From Prosthecobacter sp. (GTDB taxonomy: Bacteria; Verrucomicrobiota; Verrucomicrobiia; Verrucomicrobiales; Verrucomicrobiaceae): 39,106 bases of DNA. Location of the stretch: contig JAIPJY010000062.1 in NCBI GenBank assembly GCA_021733925.1, positions 1 through 39,106 on the forward strand, given 5' to 3'. The translations under genes and the position numbers were made by a program. Under the pieces are notes generated by a model. The model had not been told where the DNA came from. It saw only the letters and a program-made list of their open reading frames with translations, and made no database searches. Shown here one piece after another: positions 25,859 through 34,920 of this stretch. How positions within the stretch are numbered: the stretch's first letter is position 1; every line of letters starts with the position of its first letter.

Positions 25859-28800
25859 ATGCGTGGCATCATCTGCTGGCTGAGTTGTTTCCTGCTGCTG
25901 GCCGGGCAGATGTTTGCCGCAGAGCCGCTGGACTGGGCGTTCATCGGCATCTGGGATCGCTCGATGCCGCAGGTGGAGGCGGCGTGCCGTGAGAACGGCA
26001 TCCATGCGGAGTTTTACAAAGGTCTGGCGTTCAATGAAACGCAGCCGGCGGACAAGGCGGCGCGTTTTCGGCTGGTGTTTGTGCTGAACCTGGAGGCCGA
26101 TCAAGCGCCTGCATTGACACAGCGGCTGAAGGAGGCGCGGGCACTGAACCCTGAGCAGCGTGTGATCCCGCTGGATACGCGTGGCAGCCAGATGGACATC
26201 GAAAAGGCGGGGCTGCTGCTGAAGGACGAGGCCGTGCCGGCTTACTGGCGGCCGAATGGCACGGTCAATGTGCGGCGGCTGATCCGTTACTGCATGGTGA
26301 AGTACTGTGGCACGGCAGGTAAAATCGAACCGCCGGTGATCATCCCTGATGCGGGATACTATGATCCGGCGCGTGAGGATGCGTTTGCGGAGATTGCGGA
26401 GTTGATTGCGTTCAAGCGCGGGAAGCAGCGCTGGGTGGAGGGGGCGTCTGTGGCGGTGCTGCTGCTGCAGCAATCGTTTTGGATCACGCATGATTTGAGA
26501 GTCATCGATGCGCAGATCGCGGCGCTGGAAAAGCAGGGGCTCAATGTCGTGCCGGTGTTTGGCGATCGTGAGGAGAACGTCACGAAGCTCACACGCGCGG
26601 CGGCGCCGACGATTTTGATTGAGGACCGGCATGGGGCGATGTGGCAGAGCACCGCCTTGCTGAAGGAACTGGATGCGCCCTACCTGCGGCCCATTTCCAT
26701 GCTGGCCACCACCAACGAGGAATGGCTGCGCGATCCGCGCGGGCTCTCACATCGGGATGTGGGCATGTTCATGGCGCTGCAGGAATCATGGGGCACGCTG
26801 GAGCCGGTGGTGGTGGGCGGATTGAAGGAGAACATCCAGGGCTTTCGTCTGCATGAACCGATTCCAGACCGCATTGATGCCTTCGCCGCGCGTGCGGCAC
26901 GCTGGGCTTCACTGAAGCGCAAAAGCAATGCGGAGAAGAAGATCGCGCTCATCTATTACAATAAAGGTCTGGGCCAGGATGACCTCATGCGCGGCAGTCC
27001 CACGGGCGGTTTTCTCGATGCGCCGGAGAGTTTCATGCGCTTCCTGCCGCATCTACAGAGGGCGGGATTCACGCTGAAAAACACACCGGCGAATACACCT
27101 GAACTCATTGCGACCATGAAGCGCGGCGGGCGCAACATCGGGCCGTGGGTGCAGGGCGATCTCGAAAAGCTGGTGGATGAATCGCAGCCGGTGCTGGTGC
27201 CGCTGCATCAGTATGAGCAGTGGTTCAACACCAGGATCAGCGAAGCGGCGCGGAAAACGATGGTGGAGAAATTTGGCCCGCCGCCGGGACGCATCATGGT
27301 GGTGAAGCGCAATGGCGAGCCGCACATCGTGCTGCCAAAGCTTGAGATGGGCAATCTCGTCCTCATGCCGCAGCCGGAGCGTGGAGAGAAGCAGGATGAA
27401 AATCTGCTGCACAATCGCGATGTGCCGCCGCCGCACAATTACCTCGCCTTCTACTGGTGGCTGGATGAGCAGTTTCATGCGGATGCCATTGTGCACTGGG
27501 GCACGCACGGCACGCTGGAACTGCTGCCGGGCAAAGAGGCCGGGCTTTCCAAGGACTGCTGGAGCGACATCTGCGTGGGGCACCTGCCGGTGGTGGATCT
27601 GTGGATCACGGACAATCTGGGCGAGGCCACGCTGGCGCGTCGTCGCTCTTATGCCGCGCTGGTGGATCATTTGCCGCCGCCCGCGCTTGCTGCGGGTCTT
27701 GATGACGAATTCAAAAATCTGCACGAAGACATTCACAAGTTTCGCACGCTGGAGGATGGTCTGCTCAAGGAGGAGTATCGCAAGCGTGTGAGCCAGCAGG
27801 CACGTGAGGCCAAGCTGCATGGCAGCGGCGGTGATGTGCTGGATGACGCGGCGGTCACGCGGCTGGATGAGCATCTGCACAATCTGTTCGAGTCACGCAC
27901 GCCCTTGCGGCTGCATGTGCTGGGTGAAGGGCCGCATGCTGACGAGATGGTGCCGTATCTGGTGCAGATCCTCGGCGAACCCTTGCTCGATCATCTGGCA
28001 GCCACTCGCGGACTGCAGCGCGCTGCGTTGGAGCACAAGCAGCAAGATAAAACCAAGGCAGCAGAGTTCCTCAGCGCGGCCCTGGAGGGTGCGCCGCCTG
28101 CCGGCATGCGCATGACACCGGAACTGGTAAAGGATCTGGAGTTCGCACGGGATGTGCGCACGCGCTTGCTGGACGCAGGGAAGGAGCACGCCGGTTTGCT
28201 GAAGGCGCTGGGCGGTCATTACATCGAGCCGGGGGCGGGGCCTGATCCCATCCGCAATCCAGCGAGCGCTCCTGGAGGACGCAATCTCTACTCGCTCAAT
28301 CCCGAAGAGATTCCGACGCGTCCCGCATGGGAAACCGCACGCAAGCTGGTGGATGAACTGCTGCGGACGCGAAAGCCGAAGAAGATTGCGCTGGATCTGA
28401 ATGGCATGGAAACGATGCGCGACTTTGGCGTGATGGAGGGGCAAATTTTCGCGCTGCTCGGGGTGCGGCCGATTTGGAACCAGAACAATCTCGTCATCGA
28501 TGTGGAGCTCATTCCTGCGGAGGAACTGGGGCGGCCACGGGTGGAGGTGTTCATCGCCATGGGCGGTCAGTACAAGGAGAACTTTCCCACGCGCGTGGCG
28601 TTGCTCGACAAAGCCGTGCGTCTGGCTGCCTCAGCGCCTGAAAGCGCGAATCCCGTGCGTGAGGCGGTCGCGGCCACGCATGCGCGGCTGCTTCAGCGTG
28701 GCTTCTCAAGTGCGCGTGCGGACCAGTTTGCCGCTGCGCGCATCTTTGGCACCAAGCCGGGCAACATGAGCGGCACGAACATTCTCTACCTCGTGCCGCG

Positions 28801-29794
28801 CTCCGGCGTGTGGGACAAAGATGACGAGATCACGGATGTGTACACCGACAGCATGAGCTTCGTCTACACCCAGGACACCTGGGGCGAGAAAGTGGACGGG
28901 CTTTACGATGAGGCGCTGCAAAACACCGACACCGTGCTGCGCGTGTGGGCGTCCAACATGACCAGCCAGCTGTCCAATCACCACGCCTATGAGTATCTCG
29001 GCGGACTCAGCATGGCGGTGAAAAAGGTGACGGGAAAATCGCCTGCTGCGCTCATCTCCGACGTGCGCGATCCCAGCGGTGCGCGGGTGCGTGACTTTGA
29101 GGAAGTGCTGGCGTCCAATTTGAAATCGGAGCTGCTGAACCGTCGCTGGCTTGAGGGCATGAAGGCCCACGACTACGCCGGGGCAGGGCACATTGCCGAA
29201 CTCGTAAAGAACACCTTTGGCTGGTCCGTCACGCGGCGGGAAAGCATCACGCAGGAAACGTGGGACGAGGTCTATGACGTGCTCGTGAAGGACAAGCACA
29301 AGCTCAAGCTACCCGAGTGGTTTGAGCGGGTCTCGCCCCATGCCATGCAGGAAATCAGCGCCACCTTGATCGAGGCCGCACGCAAGGATCTGTGGAAGGC
29401 CACGCCGGAGCAGTTGCAGACGCTGACGAAGCTCTACGCCACCTCCGTGAAGGCCCACGGTGACTCCGGCGGTCTCGTCAGCGGTGGGAACACGCGCATG
29501 GCCGATTTTGTGAGTGCCAAGCTCACCGCGCCGGGAGATCAGGAATCAGCCGCGCTGGTGCAGGACATGCGGGCTAAGCTGCAAGAAAGCGCTGCTGCAC
29601 CTGATGGCACGGTCGAGAAAGTCAGCGGCCCGCAGATCAGTGAGGCCAAGGAGCAAGCACCGCGTGCCAGCAAGCCACAGGAGGAAGGAACCGTGCTGGA
29701 ACCCGCATGGAACACATTCGCTTGGTTGATCGGTGTCACAGCTGTGCTTTTGATCATTATCGGTTTCTTCAAGACGGCCGGTTCCACTTCATGA
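25859..29794 (+). CDS. Membrane-anchored CobN-like chelatase, HmuS type
   Basis: This 1,311-residue CobN/BchH-family protein has the family signature HWGTHGTLELLPGKEAGLS at about 546-564 and the C-terminal block NHHAYEYLGGLSMAVKK. Unlike cytoplasmic cobaltochelatase CobN it starts with a signal peptide (MRGIICWLSCFLLLAGQMFA) and ends in one membrane helix (FAWLIGVTAVLLIIIGFF) after a charged linker. It is therefore predicted in the periplasm, tethered to the inner membrane. No CobS/CobT or BchD/BchI ATPase is nearby. With the receptor upstream and the ExbB-like and DUF2149 genes overlapping downstream, it matches HmuS, which has been linked to metal removal from heme in Bacteroidetes. ATG 25859 opens the signal peptide; the frame extends into the receptor gene upstream. 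A role on cobalamin precursors is the alternative. Confidence 0.85.
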   Translation: MRGIICWLSCFLLLAGQMFAAEPLDWAFIGIWDRSMPQVEAACRENGIHAEFYKGLAFNETQPADKAARFRLVFVLNLEADQAPALTQRLKEARALNPEQRVIPLDTRGSQMDIEKAGLLLKDEAVPAYWRPNGTVNVRRLIRYCMVKYCGTAGKIEPPVIIPDAGYYDPAREDAFAEIAELIAFKRGKQRWVEGASVAVLLLQQSFWITHDLRVIDAQIAALEKQGLNVVPVFGDREENVTKLTRAAAPTILIEDRHGAMWQSTALLKELDAPYLRPISMLATTNEEWLRDPRGLSHRDVGMFMALQESWGTLEPVVVGGLKENIQGFRLHEPIPDRIDAFAARAARWASLKRKSNAEKKIALIYYNKGLGQDDLMRGSPTGGFLDAPESFMRFLPHLQRAGFTLKNTPANTPELIATMKRGGRNIGPWVQGDLEKLVDESQPVLVPLHQYEQWFNTRISEAARKTMVEKFGPPPGRIMVVKRNGEPHIVLPKLEMGNLVLMPQPERGEKQDENLLHNRDVPPPHNYLAFYWWLDEQFHADAIVHWGTHGTLELLPGKEAGLSKDCWSDICVGHLPVVDLWITDNLGEATLARRRSYAALVDHLPPPALAAGLDDEFKNLHEDIHKFRTLEDGLLKEEYRKRVSQQAREAKLHGSGGDVLDDAAVTRLDEHLHNLFESRTPLRLHVLGEGPHADEMVPYLVQILGEPLLDHLAATRGLQRAALEHKQQDKTKAAEFLSAALEGAPPAGMRMTPELVKDLEFARDVRTRLLDAGKEHAGLLKALGGHYIEPGAGPDPIRNPASAPGGRNLYSLNPEEIPTRPAWETARKLVDELLRTRKPKKIALDLNGMETMRDFGVMEGQIFALLGVRPIWNQNNLVIDVELIPAEELGRPRVEVFIAMGGQYKENFPTRVALLDKAVRLAASAPESANPVREAVAATHARLLQRGFSSARADQFAAARIFGTKPGNMSGTNILYLVPRSGVWDKDDEITDVYTDSMSFVYTQDTWGEKVDGLYDEALQNTDTVLRVWASNMTSQLSNHHAYEYLGGLSMAVKKVTGKSPAALISDVRDPSGARVRDFEEVLASNLKSELLNRRWLEGMKAHDYAGAGHIAELVKNTFGWSVTRRESITQETWDEVYDVLVKDKHKLKLPEWFERVSPHAMQEISATLIEAARKDLWKATPEQLQTLTKLYATSVKAHGDSGGLVSGGNTRMADFVSAKLTAPGDQESAALVQDMRAKLQESAAAPDGTVEKVSGPQISEAKEQAPRASKPQEEGTVLEPAWNTFAWLIGVTAVLLIIIGFFKTAGSTS

Positions 29795-30378
29795 AGCTGC
29801 TCGAACAACTCCTTTCATTGATCTCCGAGTCGGTGCTGCTGCCCACGCTGGCGGCCATCATCATTCTCGTCGCATGGAGTGCCATGCTGCTGGGCGGGCT
29901 TTTGCGTGAGTGGCTTGGGCGTCGTCACGTCGTGGGCATCCTGGCAGATCTACGGCGTGCGCATGTGGATGGCGGGGATCAGGTGCGGTTGCTGCACATT
30001 CTCAGCACGGCTTCCACGGGACTTCCTGCACGGCTGCACCAGCTTTTGGCCCAGTGGGGCGGGGCGGGGGATATGCCGCATTGTTTGGTGGATCTTGAGA
30101 TTGAAGTCGCCGCCGCCTTGTCACGCCTCACCTGGATGACGCGCATTGCGCCCATGCTCGGACTCATGGGGACGCTCATTCCTCTGGGGCCGGCTCTTAC
30201 AGGTCTGGCATCGGGAGATCTCGCCACGCTTTCCAGCAATCTGGTCGTCGCCTTCACGGCCACGGTGGTGGGGGTGCTGCTCGGCTGCTGTTCCTACACG
30301 ATGAATCTCGTGCGCAAAAACTGGTATCAGCGAGACTTGAGCACGCTGGAACATCTCTTTACGAACGCCAAATCATGA
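29791..30378 (+). CDS. MotA/TolQ/ExbB-family proton-channel-like protein
   Basis: This 195-residue membrane protein has about three transmembrane segments: 16-37 (LPTLAAIIILVAWSAMLLGG), about 120-140 and about 150-170. The typical MotA/TolQ/ExbB segment is LTWMTRIAPMLGLMGTLIPL. It likely forms the ion-driven unit that powers the neighbouring envelope machinery, as HmuU is thought to do. The start overlaps the CobN-like stop as ATGA, and its own stop overlaps the next start the same way, so it is strictly coupled to both. There is no ExbD/TolR gene beside it; the DUF2149 protein is in that position. Confidence 0.85.
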   Translation: MKLLEQLLSLISESVLLPTLAAIIILVAWSAMLLGGLLREWLGRRHVVGILADLRRAHVDGGDQVRLLHILSTASTGLPARLHQLLAQWGGAGDMPHCLVDLEIEVAAALSRLTWMTRIAPMLGLMGTLIPLGPALTGLASGDLATLSSNLVVAFTATVVGVLLGCCSYTMNLVRKNWYQRDLSTLEHLFTNAKS

Positions 30379-30698
30379 AGAAGCGCCTCTGGGACGACTC
30401 CGAGGGGGATGACCCCGCCGCCGGTCTCATCAATCTCTTTGATGTTTGGATCGCCTTTGCCGCCGCTTTGCTGCTCGCCGTGGTGAGCTACTTCAATCTG
30501 CCGAAGCCTGAGCCCTCATCATCGACGGATGCCCAGGCTGACAAGTCGCCCACAGCGGAAACCATCGAGGCCGCCCGCACGAAGATCGAGCGCTTCCAGG
30601 AGAGCAATGCCAGCAAGAGCGGCGAAGGCGAACGCCTCGGCACGGCCTACCGTCTGAAGTCCGGCGAGATCATCTACGTCCGCGACAAGCAGAAGTGA
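30375..30698 (+). CDS. DUF2149 protein, ExbD-like partner (HmuV type)
   Basis: This 107-residue protein has one N-terminal membrane helix (LFDVWIAFAAALLLAVVSYF, about 21-40), a short charged linker, and the DUF2149 C-terminal motif GEGERLGTAYRLKSGEIIYV. The topology resembles ExbD/TolR: a short cytoplasmic start with acidic residues (DDSEGDD), one helix, and a periplasmic domain. Asp23 at the head of the helix could serve as the proton-carrying acid, which is an inference. It starts within the ExbB-like stop codon (ATGA). DUF2149 with CobN-like and MotA/TolQ/ExbB genes is the known Hmu arrangement. Confidence 0.85.
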   Translation: MKKRLWDDSEGDDPAAGLINLFDVWIAFAAALLLAVVSYFNLPKPEPSSSTDAQADKSPTAETIEAARTKIERFQESNASKSGEGERLGTAYRLKSGEIIYVRDKQK

Positions 30699-30764
30699 TG
30701 CTCTAGGCCAGGCTGGCGGCAAGAGCTGTGGGCATGCATTTCAATGATTGAAGGAAAGCATCCC

Positions 30765-33029
30765 ATGATGCTAACTGGCCGCTTTATGAACCACCGCATG
30801 CTTTGTCTCCTGCTGGCTGTCCTCCACTGGTCCACGCCCGCCCGTGCGGCTGATCCCACACAGCTCACGCTGGACTCCATCTTTACCGCCGAAGAGTTCA
30901 AGGAGGCAAAGATGGAGACGCTGCACTGGAGCAAGAAGGGGGCGTACTACTTTGCCCTCGAATCGCCCGGCAAGGACAAGGATGGCAAAGACCTTCCAGG
31001 CAAAGATTTTGTGCGTCATGAAGTTGCCACGGGTCTGCAGACGATCATCGCCTCTGCGCAGACTCTGACTTCTCCGGGCGCGAAGAAGCCTCTGAGCGTG
31101 GACAGCTTCGAGCTCTCGCCGGACGAGTCGCAGGTGCTGCTGTTTGCCAATACGAAAAAGGTGTGGCGCAAGAACACGCGTGGCGACTACTGGGTGCTGA
31201 ATGTGGCGACAGGGTCTCTGCGCAAGCTCGGTGGTGATGCCGCGCCTGCGACGCTGATGTTTGCCAAATTTTCACCCGATGGCAGCCGCGTGGCCTATGT
31301 GCAGAAGAACAACCTGCACGTGCAAAGTCTGGCGGACATAAAGATCACTGCGCTGACGGCGGACGGCTCCGCCACACTCATCAATGGCAGTTCCGACTGG
31401 GTGAACGAGGAAGAACTGGATCTGCGCGATGGCTTTCGCTGGAGCCCCGACAGTGCGCGTCTGTTGTTCTGGCAGTTCGACACCAAGGACGTGAAGCGCT
31501 TCACATTGGTGAACCACGCCGATGCCCGCTATCCGCGCCTCACTTCTTTTCCTTATCCCAAGGCGGGTGAAAAGAACTCCGCCACGCGCCTCGGTGTGGT
31601 CTCTGCGGCAGGAGGTGGCATCACATGGCTGGCTGTGCCGGGAGATCCGCGTGAGCATTACCTGCCCCATGCCGATTGGACACCGGATGGCAAGGCGGTG
31701 CTTCTGCAGCAGTTCAATCGTCTGCAAAACACACTGCGTGTCATGCGCGGGGATCCTGCCACGGGCGCCACACAGCTCGTGCTCACAGAGACTGACAAGG
31801 CCTGGGTGGACAACAAGAACACCATCCGCTGGATCGGTGATGATATACTCTGGCTCAGCGAGCGCAGCGGCTGGCGCCATGCCTATCGCGCCACACTGGC
31901 GGGTGAAGTGATACCCATCACGCAGGGTGAGTTTGATGTCATTGACGTGAAGCAGGTCGATGCCAAGGGCAGCTGGCTGTATTATTACGCCTCTCCCTCC
32001 AATGCCACGCAGCGGTATCTTTATCGCACCAGTCTCAAGGGTGGTGAACCCCAGCGGCTCTCACCTGCAGATCAGCCCGGCACACACAACTACGACATGA
32101 CCGAAGATTCGAAGTTGGCGGTGCACACGTATTCGACCGCCATCTCGCCACCTGTGATTCAACTGGTCTCGCTACCAGATCATCGCACAATCCATGTGCT
32201 CAGATCGCAGAAGAACCTGCGTGATAAGCTGGCGGCGCTCAAGCTGCCGAAGGTTGAGTTCATGCGCGTGGACATTGGCGGTGGCATCTCATGTGATGCT
32301 CTCTGCATCACCGCGCATGACATCGACAAGTCGCGCGCGCATCCGCTGCTCATGCACGTCTATGGCGAGCCCGCTGGGCAGACCGTGCGCGATGCCTGGA
32401 GCGGGCAGCGCGGACTCTGGCACTGGATGCTGGCGCAGCAGGGCTATGTGATCGCGAGTGTGGACACACGCGGCACACCGAGTCCGCGCGGACGTGACTG
32501 GCGCAAGAGCATCCATCTCCAGCTCGGCATCATGAACTCCCGCGAAGAAGCGGCCGCCACGAAGGCAGTGCTGGAGCGTTTCACGTTTCTCGACCGGCAG
32601 CGTGTGGGCATCTGGGGCTGGAGCGGCGGAGGCAGCAGCAGTCTGGATGCGATTTTCCGCTATCCCGATCTTTATCAAACCGCCATGGCCGTGGCACCCG
32701 TCCCTGACCGCCAGCTCTATGACACCATCTATGAGGAGCGCTACATGGGCCTGCCCAAAGCCAACGCGGAAGGGTATCGACTCGGCTCTCCGATCACCCA
32801 TGCCGCTGCTTTAAAAGGGAATCTGCTCATCGTACACGGCACGGGCGATGACAATGTGCATTACCAGGGAACGGAGAAGCTGATCAACGAACTCATCGCG
32901 AAGAACAAACGCTTCACCGTCATGCCCTATCCGAATCGTGACCACGCCATCAACACCGGCAAAGGCACGCAGCGCCATCTGTATGAGCTGATGACGAACT
33001 ACCTGCATCAGCATCTGCCTGTGAATTGA
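30765..33029 (+). CDS. Exported dipeptidyl-peptidase-IV-like S9 peptidase
   Basis: This 754-residue serine peptidase of family S9 (DPP-IV type) has a signal peptide to about residue 28 (LCLLLAVLHW…ARAADP). The N-terminal beta-propeller includes the DPP-IV-like block VNEEELDLRDGFRWSPD, in which the Glu pair binds the substrate amino terminus. The C-terminal hydrolase domain has Ser620 (GWSGGGS), Asp695/696 (GTGDDNVHYQG) and His727 (RDHAINTG). It would release dipeptides from peptide N-termini in the periplasm. ATG 30765 is chosen for the GAAGGAAA about 8 bases upstream; ATG 30744 and 30786 are alternatives. It begins 66 bases after the tetrapyrrole locus on the same strand and may share its transcript. 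Confidence 0.9.
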   Translation: MMLTGRFMNHRMLCLLLAVLHWSTPARAADPTQLTLDSIFTAEEFKEAKMETLHWSKKGAYYFALESPGKDKDGKDLPGKDFVRHEVATGLQTIIASAQTLTSPGAKKPLSVDSFELSPDESQVLLFANTKKVWRKNTRGDYWVLNVATGSLRKLGGDAAPATLMFAKFSPDGSRVAYVQKNNLHVQSLADIKITALTADGSATLINGSSDWVNEEELDLRDGFRWSPDSARLLFWQFDTKDVKRFTLVNHADARYPRLTSFPYPKAGEKNSATRLGVVSAAGGGITWLAVPGDPREHYLPHADWTPDGKAVLLQQFNRLQNTLRVMRGDPATGATQLVLTETDKAWVDNKNTIRWIGDDILWLSERSGWRHAYRATLAGEVIPITQGEFDVIDVKQVDAKGSWLYYYASPSNATQRYLYRTSLKGGEPQRLSPADQPGTHNYDMTEDSKLAVHTYSTAISPPVIQLVSLPDHRTIHVLRSQKNLRDKLAALKLPKVEFMRVDIGGGISCDALCITAHDIDKSRAHPLLMHVYGEPAGQTVRDAWSGQRGLWHWMLAQQGYVIASVDTRGTPSPRGRDWRKSIHLQLGIMNSREEAAATKAVLERFTFLDRQRVGIWGWSGGGSSSLDAIFRYPDLYQTAMAVAPVPDRQLYDTIYEERYMGLPKANAEGYRLGSPITHAAALKGNLLIVHGTGDDNVHYQGTEKLINELIAKNKRFTVMPYPNRDHAINTGKGTQRHLYELMTNYLHQHLPVN

Positions 33030-33064
33030 TTTTCGTGCCCATCCGTATTTCAGAAGGAGGTTGA

Positions 33065-33571
33065 ATGTTCAGGGGCAGGGCAGAAGATGGAATGATGAAT
33101 GAGACCTTTTCGCCACCTGCCACGCTGCGTCGCATGACGGTGGTTTCCATCGGGGCGCTGCTTGTCTTTCTGTGCAGTTGCATGCAGGGGCCGGCTGATC
33201 CGGGTTCAACGTTTCACAAAGGACTGCAGCGGGATGCCTGGAGGACCCTCTCGGCGTACGATGCGGCACTGCTGGCACATCGTGAAAAAACTCGGACAGA
33301 TGTTCCGCCTGCCTATTGGGATCCTGGCATCCAGCAGCTTCAACCCGTGAAGGTCTATACCCACCGGGGAAATCTGGTGGTGGTTCAGAGCATGAATGAG
33401 GGAGCAGAACAGGGCAAGTACATCGACCTGCCGGTCGCGCCCTTCCATCCCGTCTCCGCATGGTTTTCTCACAGGCATGCCGTTGACGGTTTTGTCTTTC
33501 GCCCGGCGCGAGGAACCGGAGTGTTTAATTACATGCGCACGACTCCGGTTCCGTACCCGCCATACAAGTAG
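33065..33571 (+). CDS. Small lipoprotein of unknown function
   Basis: This 168-residue protein has a hydrophobic stretch (VVSIGALLVFL) and a lipobox-like LCSC-MQG at about 37-42, so it is probably lipid-anchored. The start at ATG 33065 has the strongest ribosome-binding site in the region, AAGGAGG 4 bases upstream. That places 20-odd unusual residues before the signal peptide, so the ATGs at 33092 or 33095 are alternatives. I recognise no domain. It lies 35 bases after the peptidase gene on the same strand. Confidence 0.7.
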   Translation: MFRGRAEDGMMNETFSPPATLRRMTVVSIGALLVFLCSCMQGPADPGSTFHKGLQRDAWRTLSAYDAALLAHREKTRTDVPPAYWDPGIQQLQPVKVYTHRGNLVVVQSMNEGAEQGKYIDLPVAPFHPVSAWFSHRHAVDGFVFRPARGTGVFNYMRTTPVPYPPYK

Positions 33572-33627
33572 GCTTGCTTTCAAACGTCCTGTCCTATCGC
33601 GTAGCTGAGGCGCCGCCCCAATTTCTT

Positions 33628-34899
33628 ATGAAACGAACTTTTAACATGTCTCGAGGCATCGCTGGAAGTGTCCTCAGGCGCGTCGTCATGGGGATGCTGG
33701 CCCTGGTGGCTTGCGAAACTGCCGTCTTTCCAGGGCCGATAATCGTGTCGGGTGTGAAGCAGTTCATTGATTCGGCTCCCCTGGACCCATCGATGCAGGA
33801 GAAGGTGGAGGCGGCTCTAAGCACGATCAAGGAAACCCCGGATGACATCGCGGCCATCGAGGTGCTCCTGTCTGTCGATCCCCGGGTGGTGGGCGCGGTT
33901 GAAACCAATCAAATCTTCCTTGGCGGTGACTCTTTGCGGGGAAAAGCGGTGGACTGGAGTCAGTCCCTGCAACCAGTGGAGGCACTGGTGGCCTGCTTGG
34001 ACAAGGGGTCGGATGCCGCTGTCCATTGGGCGCTGCGGCAGATCAGCTGGAAATGGAGCAATGGTGGGTATGACGAAAAAAATCTCGCACGGCTGATGCC
34101 CGGAATCGAGCGGACGTTGGTCAAGGCGGCACCCGCGACGCGTGCGCAGGCGGCGCACACCCTGACAAGGTGCCTGCCATTTGAACGGAGGCAGTCTTTT
34201 CTCCAAGGTTTGCTCAAGGGGCAGCCGGACGAAGTGATCGCTGCAGCCATCGAGGAACTGGCACCTAGGCATGAGATCAATCCGGAGATCGAAGTCATCG
34301 TCAGCAAGTGGCTGAAGACAGCGGAGGCCCCGGTGTTATTGAATGCCTGCTGCAGTTACTGGTGGCTGGCGAAGGGACGCCAGTCCGAGGCTGCTGTGAA
34401 GGCGGATGAGATCGCGCCCTTTGAAAGGCTGGCCGCGCATGCGGATGCCACGGTACGGAGTTCTGTAACGCGCGCCCTTTCTGGTGAAACCATCGCAGAC
34501 CAGCCGCATGCGGTGGCAATCTTGCTGCGTCTCACGTCCGACAAGGATCCATTGGTTCAATGGCATGCCGTGCGTTCCTTGCGCCATGCCAACACTCCGG
34601 AGGTGAATGCCCGGCTGCGTGAGATCTTCGCTGCTGCCCCGCCATTGGACCTCAGGGCAGTTGCGATTGAGGTATTGGGCGTGTTCGGAAAGGAAAATCT
34701 TCCACTTCTGGTGCAGGCGGCGAAGACAGACCCTGAGCCGGCGGTGAGACAGAACGCGGTCTATGCTCTGCGGATGATCGGAACGCCTGATGCGGGTGCG
34801 GCCCTGGAGGTGGCAGCCAAGGATGCTGACAAAAATGTGCAGAGAGAGGCTCGTGAGCAGCTTGGGTGGTACCGGAAGGAGCACCCGAAGAAGCCGTGA
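33628..34899 (+). CDS. HEAT-repeat exported or membrane protein
   Basis: This 423-residue protein has an N-terminal hydrophobic segment (VVMGMLALVAC), probably a signal peptide. Many alpha-helical pairs follow with HEAT/PBS-lyase-like repeats, clearest near the C-terminus: DKDPLVQWHAVRSLRHA, DPEPAVRQNAVYALRMIG, DKNVQREAREQLG. Such repeats form binding scaffolds, and no catalytic motif is seen. ATG 33628 is preferred to the frame start at 33574 because the hydrophobic segment follows it closely. It converges on prfA. Confidence 0.75.
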   Translation: MKRTFNMSRGIAGSVLRRVVMGMLALVACETAVFPGPIIVSGVKQFIDSAPLDPSMQEKVEAALSTIKETPDDIAAIEVLLSVDPRVVGAVETNQIFLGGDSLRGKAVDWSQSLQPVEALVACLDKGSDAAVHWALRQISWKWSNGGYDEKNLARLMPGIERTLVKAAPATRAQAAHTLTRCLPFERRQSFLQGLLKGQPDEVIAAAIEELAPRHEINPEIEVIVSKWLKTAEAPVLLNACCSYWWLAKGRQSEAAVKADEIAPFERLAAHADATVRSSVTRALSGETIADQPHAVAILLRLTSDKDPLVQWHAVRSLRHANTPEVNARLREIFAAAPPLDLRAVAIEVLGVFGKENLPLLVQAAKTDPEPAVRQNAVYALRMIGTPDAGAALEVAAKDADKNVQREAREQLGWYRKEHPKKP

Positions 34900-34920
34900 G
34901 ATGTGCGAGTCACATCATCA
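34896..34920. terminator. Hairpin at the convergent ends of the HEAT-repeat gene and prfA
   Basis: GATGTG (34900-34905) and CACATC (34911-34916) pair around CGAGT. The stem extends outward as GTGA with TCAC past a single bulged base, covering both stop codons. There is no T-run, so it is a weak bidirectional candidate. Confidence 0.45.

Noticed and set aside
30699-30727. Terminator after the DUF2149 gene
   Set aside because: A GCTCT/AGAGC stem with an inner GCCAG/CTGGC stem is present, but it is short and lacks a T-run, so I do not call it.
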